From the NCBI RefSeq assembly GCF_938017705.1, contig NZ_CALIIS010000009.1, positions 1 to 20,573 on the forward strand: a stretch of 20,573 nucleotides of DNA, read 5' to 3'. Source of the stretch: an uncultured Campylobacter sp. (lineage in GTDB: Bacteria > Campylobacterota > Campylobacteria > Campylobacterales > Campylobacteraceae). Positions 14,494 through 20,573 of this stretch are shown here, piece after piece. The notes beneath the pieces were generated by a model that was given only the letters and a program-made list of their open reading frames with translations, made no database searches and was not told the origin of the DNA. The translations under genes were made by a program, and so were the position numbers. How positions within the stretch are numbered: the stretch's first letter is position 1; the number at the start of each line of letters is the position of its first letter.

Positions 14494-14957
14494 ATGCAAA
14501 AATCGAAAATTTAGAGTTTGACGCTCTAATTGTTGAGTTTAAAAAGGCACTTGCCGCTAGCGGTTTAAAATATACTAAGCAGCGCGAGGTTTTGCTCCGC
14601 ACGCTTTATAACAATAACAAACACTTCACGCCTGAGGCACTTCACAACGAGATCAAAGCGAAATTTCCGGAGCTAAACGTAGGCATAGCGACGGTGTATC
14701 GCACCTTAAATTTATTAGAGGATTCGGGGATGGCGACGTCGATCTCATTTGGCGCACAGGGCAAGAAATTTGAGCTTGCCAACAAGCCTCACCACGACCA
14801 TCTAATCTGCAAAAGCTGCAATAAGATCATAGAATTTCAAGACGCCACTATTGAGCGAAAACAGCTTGCCGTCGCCAAAGAGCACGGATTTACGCTTACG
14901 GGACACATGATGCAGCTGTATGGAATTTGCCCTGAATGCGCGGCAAAAAGGAAGTAG
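14490..14957 (+). CDS. fur: Ferric uptake regulator
   Basis: 155-residue Fe(II)-responsive DNA-binding repressor. The winged helix includes YTKQREVLL (28-36) and the recognition helix GIATVYRTLNLLE (65-77). The metal-binding region has HHDH (101-104), and the two zinc-coordinating pairs CKSC (107-110) and CPEC (147-150) are both intact, so the structural zinc site should form. The ATG overlaps the cvpA stop (ATGA), with AGAAAGGA upstream. The gene is embedded in the gatC-glyA operon without its own obvious promoter, as reported for C. jejuni, where upstream promoters drive fur. No Fur box is confidently seen in the window. Confidence 0.96.
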   Translation: MNAKIENLEFDALIVEFKKALAASGLKYTKQREVLLRTLYNNNKHFTPEALHNEIKAKFPELNVGIATVYRTLNLLEDSGMATSISFGAQGKKFELANKPHHDHLICKSCNKIIEFQDATIERKQLAVAKEHGFTLTGHMMQLYGICPECAAKRK

Positions 14958-14958
14958 A

Positions 14959-16452
14959 TTGTTTGATAGCCAGTTAGAGATCCAAAGGATAGACAAGGCG
15001 TCGGAACTTCGGAATTTAGGGGCTAATCCCTATCCGCACTTTCTGAAAAAAGATATGAGCATAGCCGAGTTTAAAGAAAAATTCGGCTTCATAAAAGATA
15101 CCGAGGATAAAAAAGCGAGCGAGGAGGTAAGCCTTGCCGGACGATTAAAGCTAAAGCGCGTCGCGGGCAAATCCACCTTTGCAAACATAGAAGATCAAAG
15201 CGGCAATATTCAAATTTATTACTCGCGCGACAGCATCGGCGAGGAGGATTACGCTAAATTTAAGAAAAATCTTGAAGTGGGCGATATAATTTTGGTGCGC
15301 GGATATGCCTTCATCACGCAGACGGGCGAGTTTTCGATCCATGCTAGCAAAATAACGCTCGCGTCTAAGGCGATTTCGCCGCTTCCGGAGAAATTTCACG
15401 GACTAACCGACATCGAGATGCGCTACCGCCAAAGATACCTCGATATGATAATGAACCCAGAGATCCGCGAGGATTTTATCAAGCGCTCGATCATCGTTAG
15501 CGAGATCCGCAGCTTTTTTGAAAAGCACGGATTTTTGGAGGTCGAAACGCCGATGATGCACCCTATCGCAGGCGGCGCGAATGCTAAGCCTTTCATCACG
15601 CACCACAATGCCCTAGACATCGATCGCTACTTGCGTATCGCGCCAGAGCTGTATCTTAAGCGCCTCGTCGTAGGTGGCATGGAGGCGGTCTTTGAGATCA
15701 ATCGAAACTTCCGCAACGAGGGTATGGATCTGACGCACAATCCGGAATTTACTAGCATAGAATTTTACTGGGCGTGGCATGATTATAACGACGCGATGAA
15801 CCTAACCGAGGAGCTATTTAAAGCGCTGTTTAAGAGGCTCGGACTGGGCGAAATTTTAACCTACGATGAGCGCGAGATCGATTTTTCAAAGCCTTTTGCG
15901 CGCATAAAGTATCTCGACGCGCTTACGCAGATAGGCGGCATCGAGCCGCAGATCGTAAATGATCGCGAAAAGATCATCGCAAAGCTCAAAGCCGATAAAT
16001 TTGAAGTTAATGGAAAGCTTGATCTAGGCCACTTGCAGAGCGAACTTTTTGATAATTACGTAGAAGCTAAGCTCATAAATCCGACCTTCATCGTGGATTT
16101 TCCGATCTCGATCAGCCCGCTTTCGCGCAGAAGCGACGAAAATCCGCAGATAGCCGAGAGATTTGAGCTCTACATCGCGGGCAAAGAGCTAGCCAACGCT
16201 TTTAACGAGCTGAACGATCCGCTCGATCAATACGCCAGATTTAAGGCGCAAATCGACGCCAAAAACGCAGGCGATGACGAAGCTCACGAGATGGACGAGG
16301 ATTACGTTCGCGCGCTTAGCTACGCGATGCCGCCGACTACCGGCTGGGGGCTTGGAATCGATCGCTTGGCGATGATTTTGCTGAATAAAAAATCGATCCG
16401 CGACGTGATTTTGTTCCCTGCAATGAGGCCGCTAAATTTAGAGAAGGAGTGA
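14959..16452 (+). CDS. lysS: Lysyl-tRNA synthetase, class II
   Basis: 497 residues from TTG 14959, which lies one base after the fur stop and is preceded by AAAGGAAG at correct spacing. The upstream in-frame ATG at 14920 lies inside fur and would add 13 odd residues, so it is rejected. The N-terminal OB-fold anticodon-binding domain includes LAGRLKLKRVAGKSTFANIE. Class II motif 1 is around IRSFFEKHGFLEVETPMM, motif 2 is FEINRNFRNEG (245-255), and motif 3 is GWGLGIDRL (462-470). All residues expected for ATP binding are present. The stop overlaps the region just ahead of glyA, giving a coupled fur-lysS-glyA segment. Confidence 0.97.
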   Translation: MFDSQLEIQRIDKASELRNLGANPYPHFLKKDMSIAEFKEKFGFIKDTEDKKASEEVSLAGRLKLKRVAGKSTFANIEDQSGNIQIYYSRDSIGEEDYAKFKKNLEVGDIILVRGYAFITQTGEFSIHASKITLASKAISPLPEKFHGLTDIEMRYRQRYLDMIMNPEIREDFIKRSIIVSEIRSFFEKHGFLEVETPMMHPIAGGANAKPFITHHNALDIDRYLRIAPELYLKRLVVGGMEAVFEINRNFRNEGMDLTHNPEFTSIEFYWAWHDYNDAMNLTEELFKALFKRLGLGEILTYDEREIDFSKPFARIKYLDALTQIGGIEPQIVNDREKIIAKLKADKFEVNGKLDLGHLQSELFDNYVEAKLINPTFIVDFPISISPLSRRSDENPQIAERFELYIAGKELANAFNELNDPLDQYARFKAQIDAKNAGDDEAHEMDEDYVRALSYAMPPTTGWGLGIDRLAMILLNKKSIRDVILFPAMRPLNLEKE

Positions 16453-16454
16453 AC

Positions 16455-17702
16455 GTGTCAAATTTAGAAAAATTCGATAATGAAATTTTTAGCTTAACCA
16501 ACAAAGAGCTTGCCCGTCAGTGCGATTATTTAGAGATGATCGCGAGCGAAAATTTTACCTATCCCGAGGTAATGGAGGCGATGGGCTCGGTGCTAACAAA
16601 CAAATACGCCGAGGGCTATCCCGGCAAGCGCTACTACGGCGGCTGCGAGTTCGTAGATGAGATCGAGCAGATCGCGATCGATCGCTGCAAAAAGCTCTTC
16701 GGCTGTGAGTTCGCAAACGTTCAGCCAAACAGCGGCAGCCAAGCCAACCAAGGCGTCTATGCTGCATTTTTGAAACCTGGCGAGAAAATTTTAGGCATGG
16801 CGCTTAGCCATGGCGGGCATTTGACGCACGGCGCGAAGGTCTCAAGCAGCGGAAAGATGTATGAGAGTTTCGAATACGGCGTGGAGCTTGACGGCCGCAT
16901 AAACTATGATAAGGTGCTTGAGATCGCTCAGATTGTAAAGCCGAAGATGATCGTTTGCGGTGCGAGTGCTTATACGCGCGAGATAGATTTTGCTAAATTT
17001 AGACAGATTGCAGATAGCGTGGGTGCGTTTCTTTTTGCCGACGTAGCGCATGTCGCAGGGCTCGTCGTCGCGGGCGAACACACAGATCCGTTTCCGCACT
17101 GCCACGTCGTAAGCTCGACCACGCATAAAACGCTTCGCGGTCCGCGCGGCGGCATCATAATGAGCAACGACGAGGAATTTGCCAAAAAGATCAACTCGGC
17201 GATCTTTCCGGGCATCCAAGGCGGTCCGCTAATGCACGTTATCGCCGCTAAGGCGGTCGGTTTTAAACATAATCTAAGCCTGGAGTGGAAGCTCTATGCC
17301 AAGCAGGTCAAGGCAAATGCTAGAGTTTTGGGCGAGACGCTGGTTAAACGAGGCTTTGATCTTGTTAGCGGCGGCACCGATAACCATCTGATTTTAATGA
17401 GCTTTTTAAATAGAGATTTCAGCGGCAAGGACGCTAGCGCGGCGCTTGAAAATGCAGGCATTACGACGAATAAAAATACCGTACCGGGCGAGACGCGCAG
17501 CCCGTTCGTCACCAGCGGTATCCGCGTCGGCAGCCCCGCACTTACCGCGCGCGGCATGAAGGAGAAAGAATTTGAGTTTATCGGAAATAAAATCGCCGAC
17601 GTACTAAGCGACATCTCAAATTCCAAGCTTCAGGCACAGGTCAAAGAGGAGGTACGAGATTTGGCGCACCGCTTTATCATCTACGACCGCGCGATGTATT
17701 AA
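16455..17702 (+). CDS. glyA: Serine hydroxymethyltransferase
   Basis: 415-residue PLP enzyme converting serine plus tetrahydrofolate to glycine plus 5,10-methylene-THF. The PLP Lys is K225 in SSTTHKTLRGPRGG. Other signatures are ASENFT, LTNKYAEGYPGKRYYGG, ANVQPNSGSQAN and SHGGHLTHG. Two GTG starts are possible. AAGGAG (16444-16449) overlaps the first (16449) but stands five bases ahead of the second (16455), which also gives the MSNLEKFD start expected from Campylobacter GlyA, so 16455 is chosen. It is the last gene of the gatC operon and is followed by a strong hairpin. Confidence 0.97.
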   Translation: MSNLEKFDNEIFSLTNKELARQCDYLEMIASENFTYPEVMEAMGSVLTNKYAEGYPGKRYYGGCEFVDEIEQIAIDRCKKLFGCEFANVQPNSGSQANQGVYAAFLKPGEKILGMALSHGGHLTHGAKVSSSGKMYESFEYGVELDGRINYDKVLEIAQIVKPKMIVCGASAYTREIDFAKFRQIADSVGAFLFADVAHVAGLVVAGEHTDPFPHCHVVSSTTHKTLRGPRGGIIMSNDEEFAKKINSAIFPGIQGGPLMHVIAAKAVGFKHNLSLEWKLYAKQVKANARVLGETLVKRGFDLVSGGTDNHLILMSFLNRDFSGKDASAALENAGITTNKNTVPGETRSPFVTSGIRVGSPALTARGMKEKEFEFIGNKIADVLSDISNSKLQAQVKEEVRDLAHRFIIYDRAMY

Positions 17703-17710
17703 ATTTAATA

Positions 17711-17734
17711 AATTCGGGTAAGCTTACCCGAATT
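17711..17734 (+). terminator. Palindromic terminator after glyA
   Basis: AATTCGGGTA (17711-17720) and TACCCGAATT (17725-17734) form a perfect 10-bp stem around AGCT, so the whole 24 bases are a perfect palindrome. It begins nine bases after the glyA stop and is followed by the T-rich ATCTATTT. It is the best terminator in the window and closes the gatC-glyA operon. Confidence 0.7.
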
Positions 17735-17755
17735 ATCTATTTCGTAAATCTTGCG

Positions 17756-17764
17756 TGGTAGAAT
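17756..17764 (+). promoter_or_regulatory. Extended -10 candidate for the SPOR-aroE unit
   Basis: TGGTAGAAT (TG-N plus TAGAAT) stands 33 bases before the ATG at 17797 and just after the glyA terminator, so a fresh promoter is needed here. The same GGTAGAATT context occurs at 695-703. Confidence 0.45.
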
Positions 17765-17796
17765 TTACAAAGTAAATAATAATCTTAGGAGAGAAT

Positions 17797-18828
17797 ATGA
17801 ACGACAAAAATTTCGATATGAGCAGTATAGACGACATAGTGATCAATAGTGGCAATGTCGATAAGAACGCAAATTTAAAAAAAGGTCTTACCGTCGCAGC
17901 CGGCGTCGTAGTTTTATTCTTAATAATTTTAATCATAATGAAGGCTATTAATAAAGACGATATTGATACTAACGCAGGTCTTACTATGCCTAGTGAAGAA
18001 GAGCTTGCCAAAGCGGAGCAAAAGCCTGCCGTACAAGTTCAAAAACCTGAGCCTTCGCAGCCTGAGCCTGTAGAAGTGAAATCAGAACCCAATACAGCAT
18101 CTGCAGCTCCAACCAAAGTAGAGATAAAAACCCAAGAGCCTAATTCAGAAAGCAAGGTCGTCGCAAGCGCTCAGCCTGAAGCACAGAAAGTAGAAATCCA
18201 AAAGCCTGAAATCAAAGAAGAGCCAAAGAAATCCGAAGTTAAAATAGAAAGTAAAAAGATTGAGCCTAAAGACGAAGCCAAAAAGTCTGAAAAAACGGAC
18301 GTAAAAAAGTCCGAGCCTAAAAAAGAGTCTGCAAAAGACGAGATCAAAAAAGAACCTTCTAAAACCGAAATTAGAAAAGTCGAGCAAAAAGTAGAGCCTA
18401 AAAAAGAACCCGAAAAACAAGCAAAAGCAGAAGTTAAAAAAGAGTCTTCAAAAACGGAAGATAAAAAGGAACATGCTAAAGCTGAGGCCAAAAAAGAGCC
18501 CGCTAAGCCCGAGCCTAAAAAAGAAGCCAGCAAGCCGGAGTCTAAAAGCGAGGGCGTAAAAGCTGGCGTTGCAGCAAAGAGCACCAGCACCAGCGTGGCA
18601 AACGGCAGTTATGTGCAGGTTTTCGCATCAAATGCCTACGATCCAAACGGGTCTGACACTAAAAAAATCACTAAAAAAGGCTATAATCCGATCGCTCTGC
18701 AAACTCACGTCGGCAGCAAGAGCGTGACTAAAATTTTAGTTGGACCTTTTGAGGGCGAGGCGCTACAAAAGGCACTTAGCGATATGCGCAGCATCAATAG
18801 CGGAGCGTATATCTACCGAGTGAAATAG
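17797..18828 (+). CDS. SPOR-domain membrane protein with Lys/Glu/Pro-rich spacer
   Basis: 343 residues, a single-pass inner-membrane protein. A cytoplasmic N-terminus (1-29) is followed by a membrane helix (about 31-49, LTVAAGVVVLFLIILIIMK). Residues 70-265 are a low-complexity region built from loose repeats such as KKEPAKPEPKKEASKPE, highly charged and probably extended across the periplasm. The C-terminal SPOR domain (269-343) begins NGSYVQVFAS and contains KILVGPFEGEALQKAL and AYIYRVK. SPOR domains bind glycan strands lacking stem peptides and recruit proteins to septa, so a cell-division or cell-wall role is inferred. The ATG has AGGAGA upstream. Its TAG shares a base with the aroE GTG. 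The gene corresponds to Cj0404 by position. Confidence 0.88.
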   Translation: MNDKNFDMSSIDDIVINSGNVDKNANLKKGLTVAAGVVVLFLIILIIMKAINKDDIDTNAGLTMPSEEELAKAEQKPAVQVQKPEPSQPEPVEVKSEPNTASAAPTKVEIKTQEPNSESKVVASAQPEAQKVEIQKPEIKEEPKKSEVKIESKKIEPKDEAKKSEKTDVKKSEPKKESAKDEIKKEPSKTEIRKVEQKVEPKKEPEKQAKAEVKKESSKTEDKKEHAKAEAKKEPAKPEPKKEASKPESKSEGVKAGVAAKSTSTSVANGSYVQVFASNAYDPNGSDTKKITKKGYNPIALQTHVGSKSVTKILVGPFEGEALQKALSDMRSINSGAYIYRVK

Positions 18829-19613
18829 TGGACAGATTCGCGGTTTTCGGCAACCCGATCGCCCACTCACTCTCGCCGCTACTTCATAATTACGCGATAA
18901 AATTTTTGGAGCTGGACGCCTACTATGGACGAGTTTTGCTGCGGCACGGCGAGGAGCTGCGAGCTAAATTTGAAGCTTTAAGGCTTACGGGCGCGAACGT
19001 AACCGTGCCTTTTAAGCTTGACGCGCTCAAAGCCTGCGATGTCCTAAGCGAGGCGGCCAAGCAGATCGGCTCGGTAAACACGCTGGTGCTAAAAGGCAGC
19101 GCGCTGCACGGCTTTAACACCGACGCGCAGGGGTTTTTCTGCGCGATCTTGGGTTTTGGCGAGATTCGCAATGCGCTTATTTTGGGTGCGGGCGGCACGA
19201 CGCGAGCGATCGGCTACGCACTAGGCAAAAATGGCGTGAAATTCGATATCCTAAATCGTAGCGCAAAGGATTTTGACTTCGGCTGCGAGGAATTTTTTAC
19301 CTATGAAAATTTCAGATCTAAAGACTACGATCTTATCGTCAATGCCACTGGCGCGGGGCTAAAAGATGATGCGCTGCCTGCGCCCGAGGGGGTAATAGAT
19401 GAAATTTTATCCCGCGCAAAATTTGCTTTTGATGCGATCTATGGCAAGCAGACTCCGTTTTTACAAGCCGCGCGCGCAAAAAATTTGCCTGCAAAAGACG
19501 GCAAAGAGATGCTGATAAATCAGGGCGCGCTTGCTTTCAATCTCTTTTTCAGCGGCAAATTCGACTTGGCAGAGATTGTATCGCTGATGAGCCGTGCTGC
19601 AAATTTGCGCTAA
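18828..19613 (+). CDS. aroE: Shikimate dehydrogenase
   Basis: 261-residue NADP-dependent enzyme reducing 3-dehydroshikimate to shikimate in the aromatic amino acid pathway. Substrate-site residues are visible: S14 and S16 in HSLSP, catalytic K63 in NVTVPFK, N84 in SVNT, and D99 in FNTDAQG. The NADP-binding loop is GAGGTTRA (120-127), followed by NRS. The C-terminal DGKEMLINQGALAF is the family closing motif. The GTG start overlaps the preceding TAG (TAGTG), so translation is probably coupled to the SPOR gene; the ribosome binding site itself is weak. Confidence 0.96.
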   Translation: MDRFAVFGNPIAHSLSPLLHNYAIKFLELDAYYGRVLLRHGEELRAKFEALRLTGANVTVPFKLDALKACDVLSEAAKQIGSVNTLVLKGSALHGFNTDAQGFFCAILGFGEIRNALILGAGGTTRAIGYALGKNGVKFDILNRSAKDFDFGCEEFFTYENFRSKDYDLIVNATGAGLKDDALPAPEGVIDEILSRAKFAFDAIYGKQTPFLQAARAKNLPAKDGKEMLINQGALAFNLFFSGKFDLAEIVSLMSRAANLR

Positions 19614-20044
19614 ATCGGCTCTTAGGCTTTTCAATTATCCGCCCAGTCTAATGAAATGCTTTAAATTTTGCGTCGAGTTAATTATACGTTCTTAAATTTT
19701 ATATCGTGTAGCTTTGGGCGTTTGATTTTAAAATTCTTACGGTTTGCTTTCAGCTGAACCGTGTTAATTTGCCTGTAAAAAATTCTATTTAAAATTGCTA
19801 CGAATTAGGCATAAAGATGCTTGGTAAAGTCTCGCGCATTTTTCTGCTCGTTTCTTGGATGTTCTATTCTAAAATTTTACGACGAATCTAAACTAAAATT
19901 TTGTGCAGTTTAAGTAAAATGCGATCGGTTGCGAATTATGCGGTAGAGACTTTATTTAAGTGTGGTGGCGCAAAAACTCATTTATTAAAAAGATAAAATT
20001 GCTACCAAAATTTCAAAATTTAAAGCTAAATTTTAATTAATTGT
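19614..20044. other. Intergenic DNA between aroE and the cyd genes
   Basis: No acceptable coding frame and no clear RNA gene is seen. The stretch is AT-rich with AAATTT words. At 19871-19890 it has AAAATTTTACGACGAATCTA, near-identical to the left arm and loop of the hairpin at 2787-2827, but the right arm has decayed. No strong terminator for aroE is visible. Confidence 0.5.
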
Positions 20045-20064
20045 TATACAATAAAAAATATAAA
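20045..20064 (+). promoter_or_regulatory. Candidate -10 region for the DUF4492-cydA unit
   Basis: Two overlapping candidates are seen: TATACA at 20045-20050 and TATAAA at 20059-20064, both in AT-rich DNA 30-45 bases before the ATG at 20092. Which one is used cannot be decided. Confidence 0.3.
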
Positions 20065-20091
20065 CTAATAATTGCTAAAGGTTAAAATTTG

Positions 20092-20298
20092 ATGTTTTTC
20101 GGCAAAATTTTAAAATTTTACGCGCACGGATTTGCTTCGATGAAGCTTGGCAAAACACTATGGGCGGTGATTTTGATCAAGCTATTTATAATTTTCGTGC
20201 TACTTAAATTTTTCATTTTCGACGAAAATCTGGATTCTAAATTTAAAACTGATCAAGAAAAAATCGATTTCATCTATAAAAATTTGACTAAGGAGTAG
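20092..20298 (+). CDS. Small membrane protein, DUF4492-like, upstream of cydA
   Basis: 68 residues from ATG 20092; the TTG just before it (20089) is the alternative, as AAAGG is 7 bases from TTG and 10 from ATG. There is one hydrophobic segment at about residues 25-42 (AVILIKLFIIFVLLKFFIF), then an acidic/basic tail ending IDFIYKNLTKE. The pattern F-x-x-GF-x-x-M-x-x-GK-x-LW-x-x-I-x-IKL is that of the DUF4492 family, known next to cytochrome bd genes. Its stop lies two bases ahead of the cydA ATG, and the cydA ribosome binding site (AAGGAG) is inside its last codons. By analogy with CydX it may be a small oxidase-associated subunit; that is inference. Confidence 0.8.
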   Translation: MFFGKILKFYAHGFASMKLGKTLWAVILIKLFIIFVLLKFFIFDENLDSKFKTDQEKIDFIYKNLTKE

Positions 20299-20300
20299 GA

Positions 20301-20573
20301 ATGCAAGAGCTTGCTAGCGTGGATTGGTCGAGGGCGCAGTTTGCGCTCACGGCGCTTTATCACTTTCTTTTCGTGCCCCTAACGCTGGGGCTTAGCTTTA
20401 TCGTGGCGTTTATGGAGAGCCTATATGTCGCGACCGGTAAGCAGGAGTGGCTCAAGATCACTAAATTTTGGCTGCGCCTTTTCGGTATAAATTTCGCCAT
20501 CGGCGTCGCGACCGGCATCATAATGGAGTTTGAGTTCGGCACCAACTGGGCGAATTATAGCTGGTTCGTGGGC
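20301..20573 (+). CDS. cydA: Cytochrome bd-type quinol oxidase subunit I (5' part)
   Basis: The first 91 residues are in the window and the gene runs off the end. The start MQELASVDWSRAQFALTALY is followed by HFLFVPLTLG, where H21 aligns with the haem b595 ligand His19 of E. coli CydA. The block FGINFAIGVATGIIMEFEFG is also strongly conserved. CydA with CydB reduces oxygen at the inner membrane using quinol. In C. jejuni the homologous enzyme (CioAB) is cyanide-insensitive, but nothing in this fragment tells the two types apart. AAGGAG ends five bases before the ATG. Confidence 0.95.
   Translation, partial: MQELASVDWSRAQFALTALYHFLFVPLTLGLSFIVAFMESLYVATGKQEWLKITKFWLRLFGINFAIGVATGIIMEFEFGTNWANYSWFVG

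Noticed and set aside
14920..14958. lysS start at the ATG inside fur
   Set aside because: It adds 13 residues read out of frame from fur; the TTG at 14959 has a proper ribosome binding site and gives normal LysRS length.
18145..18590. Antisense frames (91 and 139 codons) opposite the SPOR gene
   Set aside because: They are produced by the repetitive Lys/Glu codons of the real gene. The Phe/Leu- and Ser-rich translations are mirror artefacts.
20360..20545. 61-codon minus-strand frame opposite cydA
   Set aside because: The plus-strand frame is unmistakable CydA.

Overview
The window looks like a chromosome segment from a Campylobacter with moderate G+C. It is far less AT-rich than C. jejuni, and the C. 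gracilis / C. rectus / C. showae group is the best guess. Three things point there. Gene order coaX - hypothetical - lipoprotein - TPR protein - gatC ... cvpA - fur - lysS - glyA ... SPOR protein - aroE matches, from memory, the C. jejuni Cj0394c-Cj0405 block. Non-coding stretches are saturated with AAATTT/AAAATTTT words. Promoters appear as extended -10 boxes without a clear -35. The species is inferred, not proven.

Layout: 1-136 is the 3' end of an unrecognised gene. A CAT-anticodon tRNA (395-471) follows. Next are an acidic amino acid:cation symporter (735-2045) and an aspartate/glutamate racemase (2074-2754), likely one unit for acidic amino acid uptake and racemisation. DNA polymerase III alpha (dnaE, 3079-7209) is unusually long: its C-terminal OB-type domain is present twice in tandem and is followed by a Gly/Arg-rich linker. 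About 890 bases with no credible gene follow (7210-8096). Then comes an AT-rich, decayed accessory island (about 8097-9194) with a tiny ORF stopped after 17 codons, a membrane protein gene broken by an in-frame TAG, and a truncated RTX-type calcium-binding protein fragment.

From 9221 to 12319 a tightly overlapping minus-strand operon runs TPR membrane protein > lipoprotein > small hypothetical > coaX > hisG (short form). It diverges from a plus-strand operon gatC - pilT - cvpA - fur - lysS - glyA (12436-17702), which ends at a strong palindromic hairpin. A second plus-strand unit encodes a SPOR-domain membrane protein overlapping aroE (17797-19613). After 478 non-coding bases, a small DUF4492-like membrane protein and the start of cydA (cytochrome bd-type oxidase subunit I) run off the end.

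Most of the window is conserved housekeeping. The unusual parts are the duplicated DnaE OB domain, the degraded RTX/membrane-protein island between dnaE and hisG, a symporter with substitutions in two signature motifs, pilT placed inside the gatC-cvpA interval, and several long palindromic hairpins in intergenic DNA.
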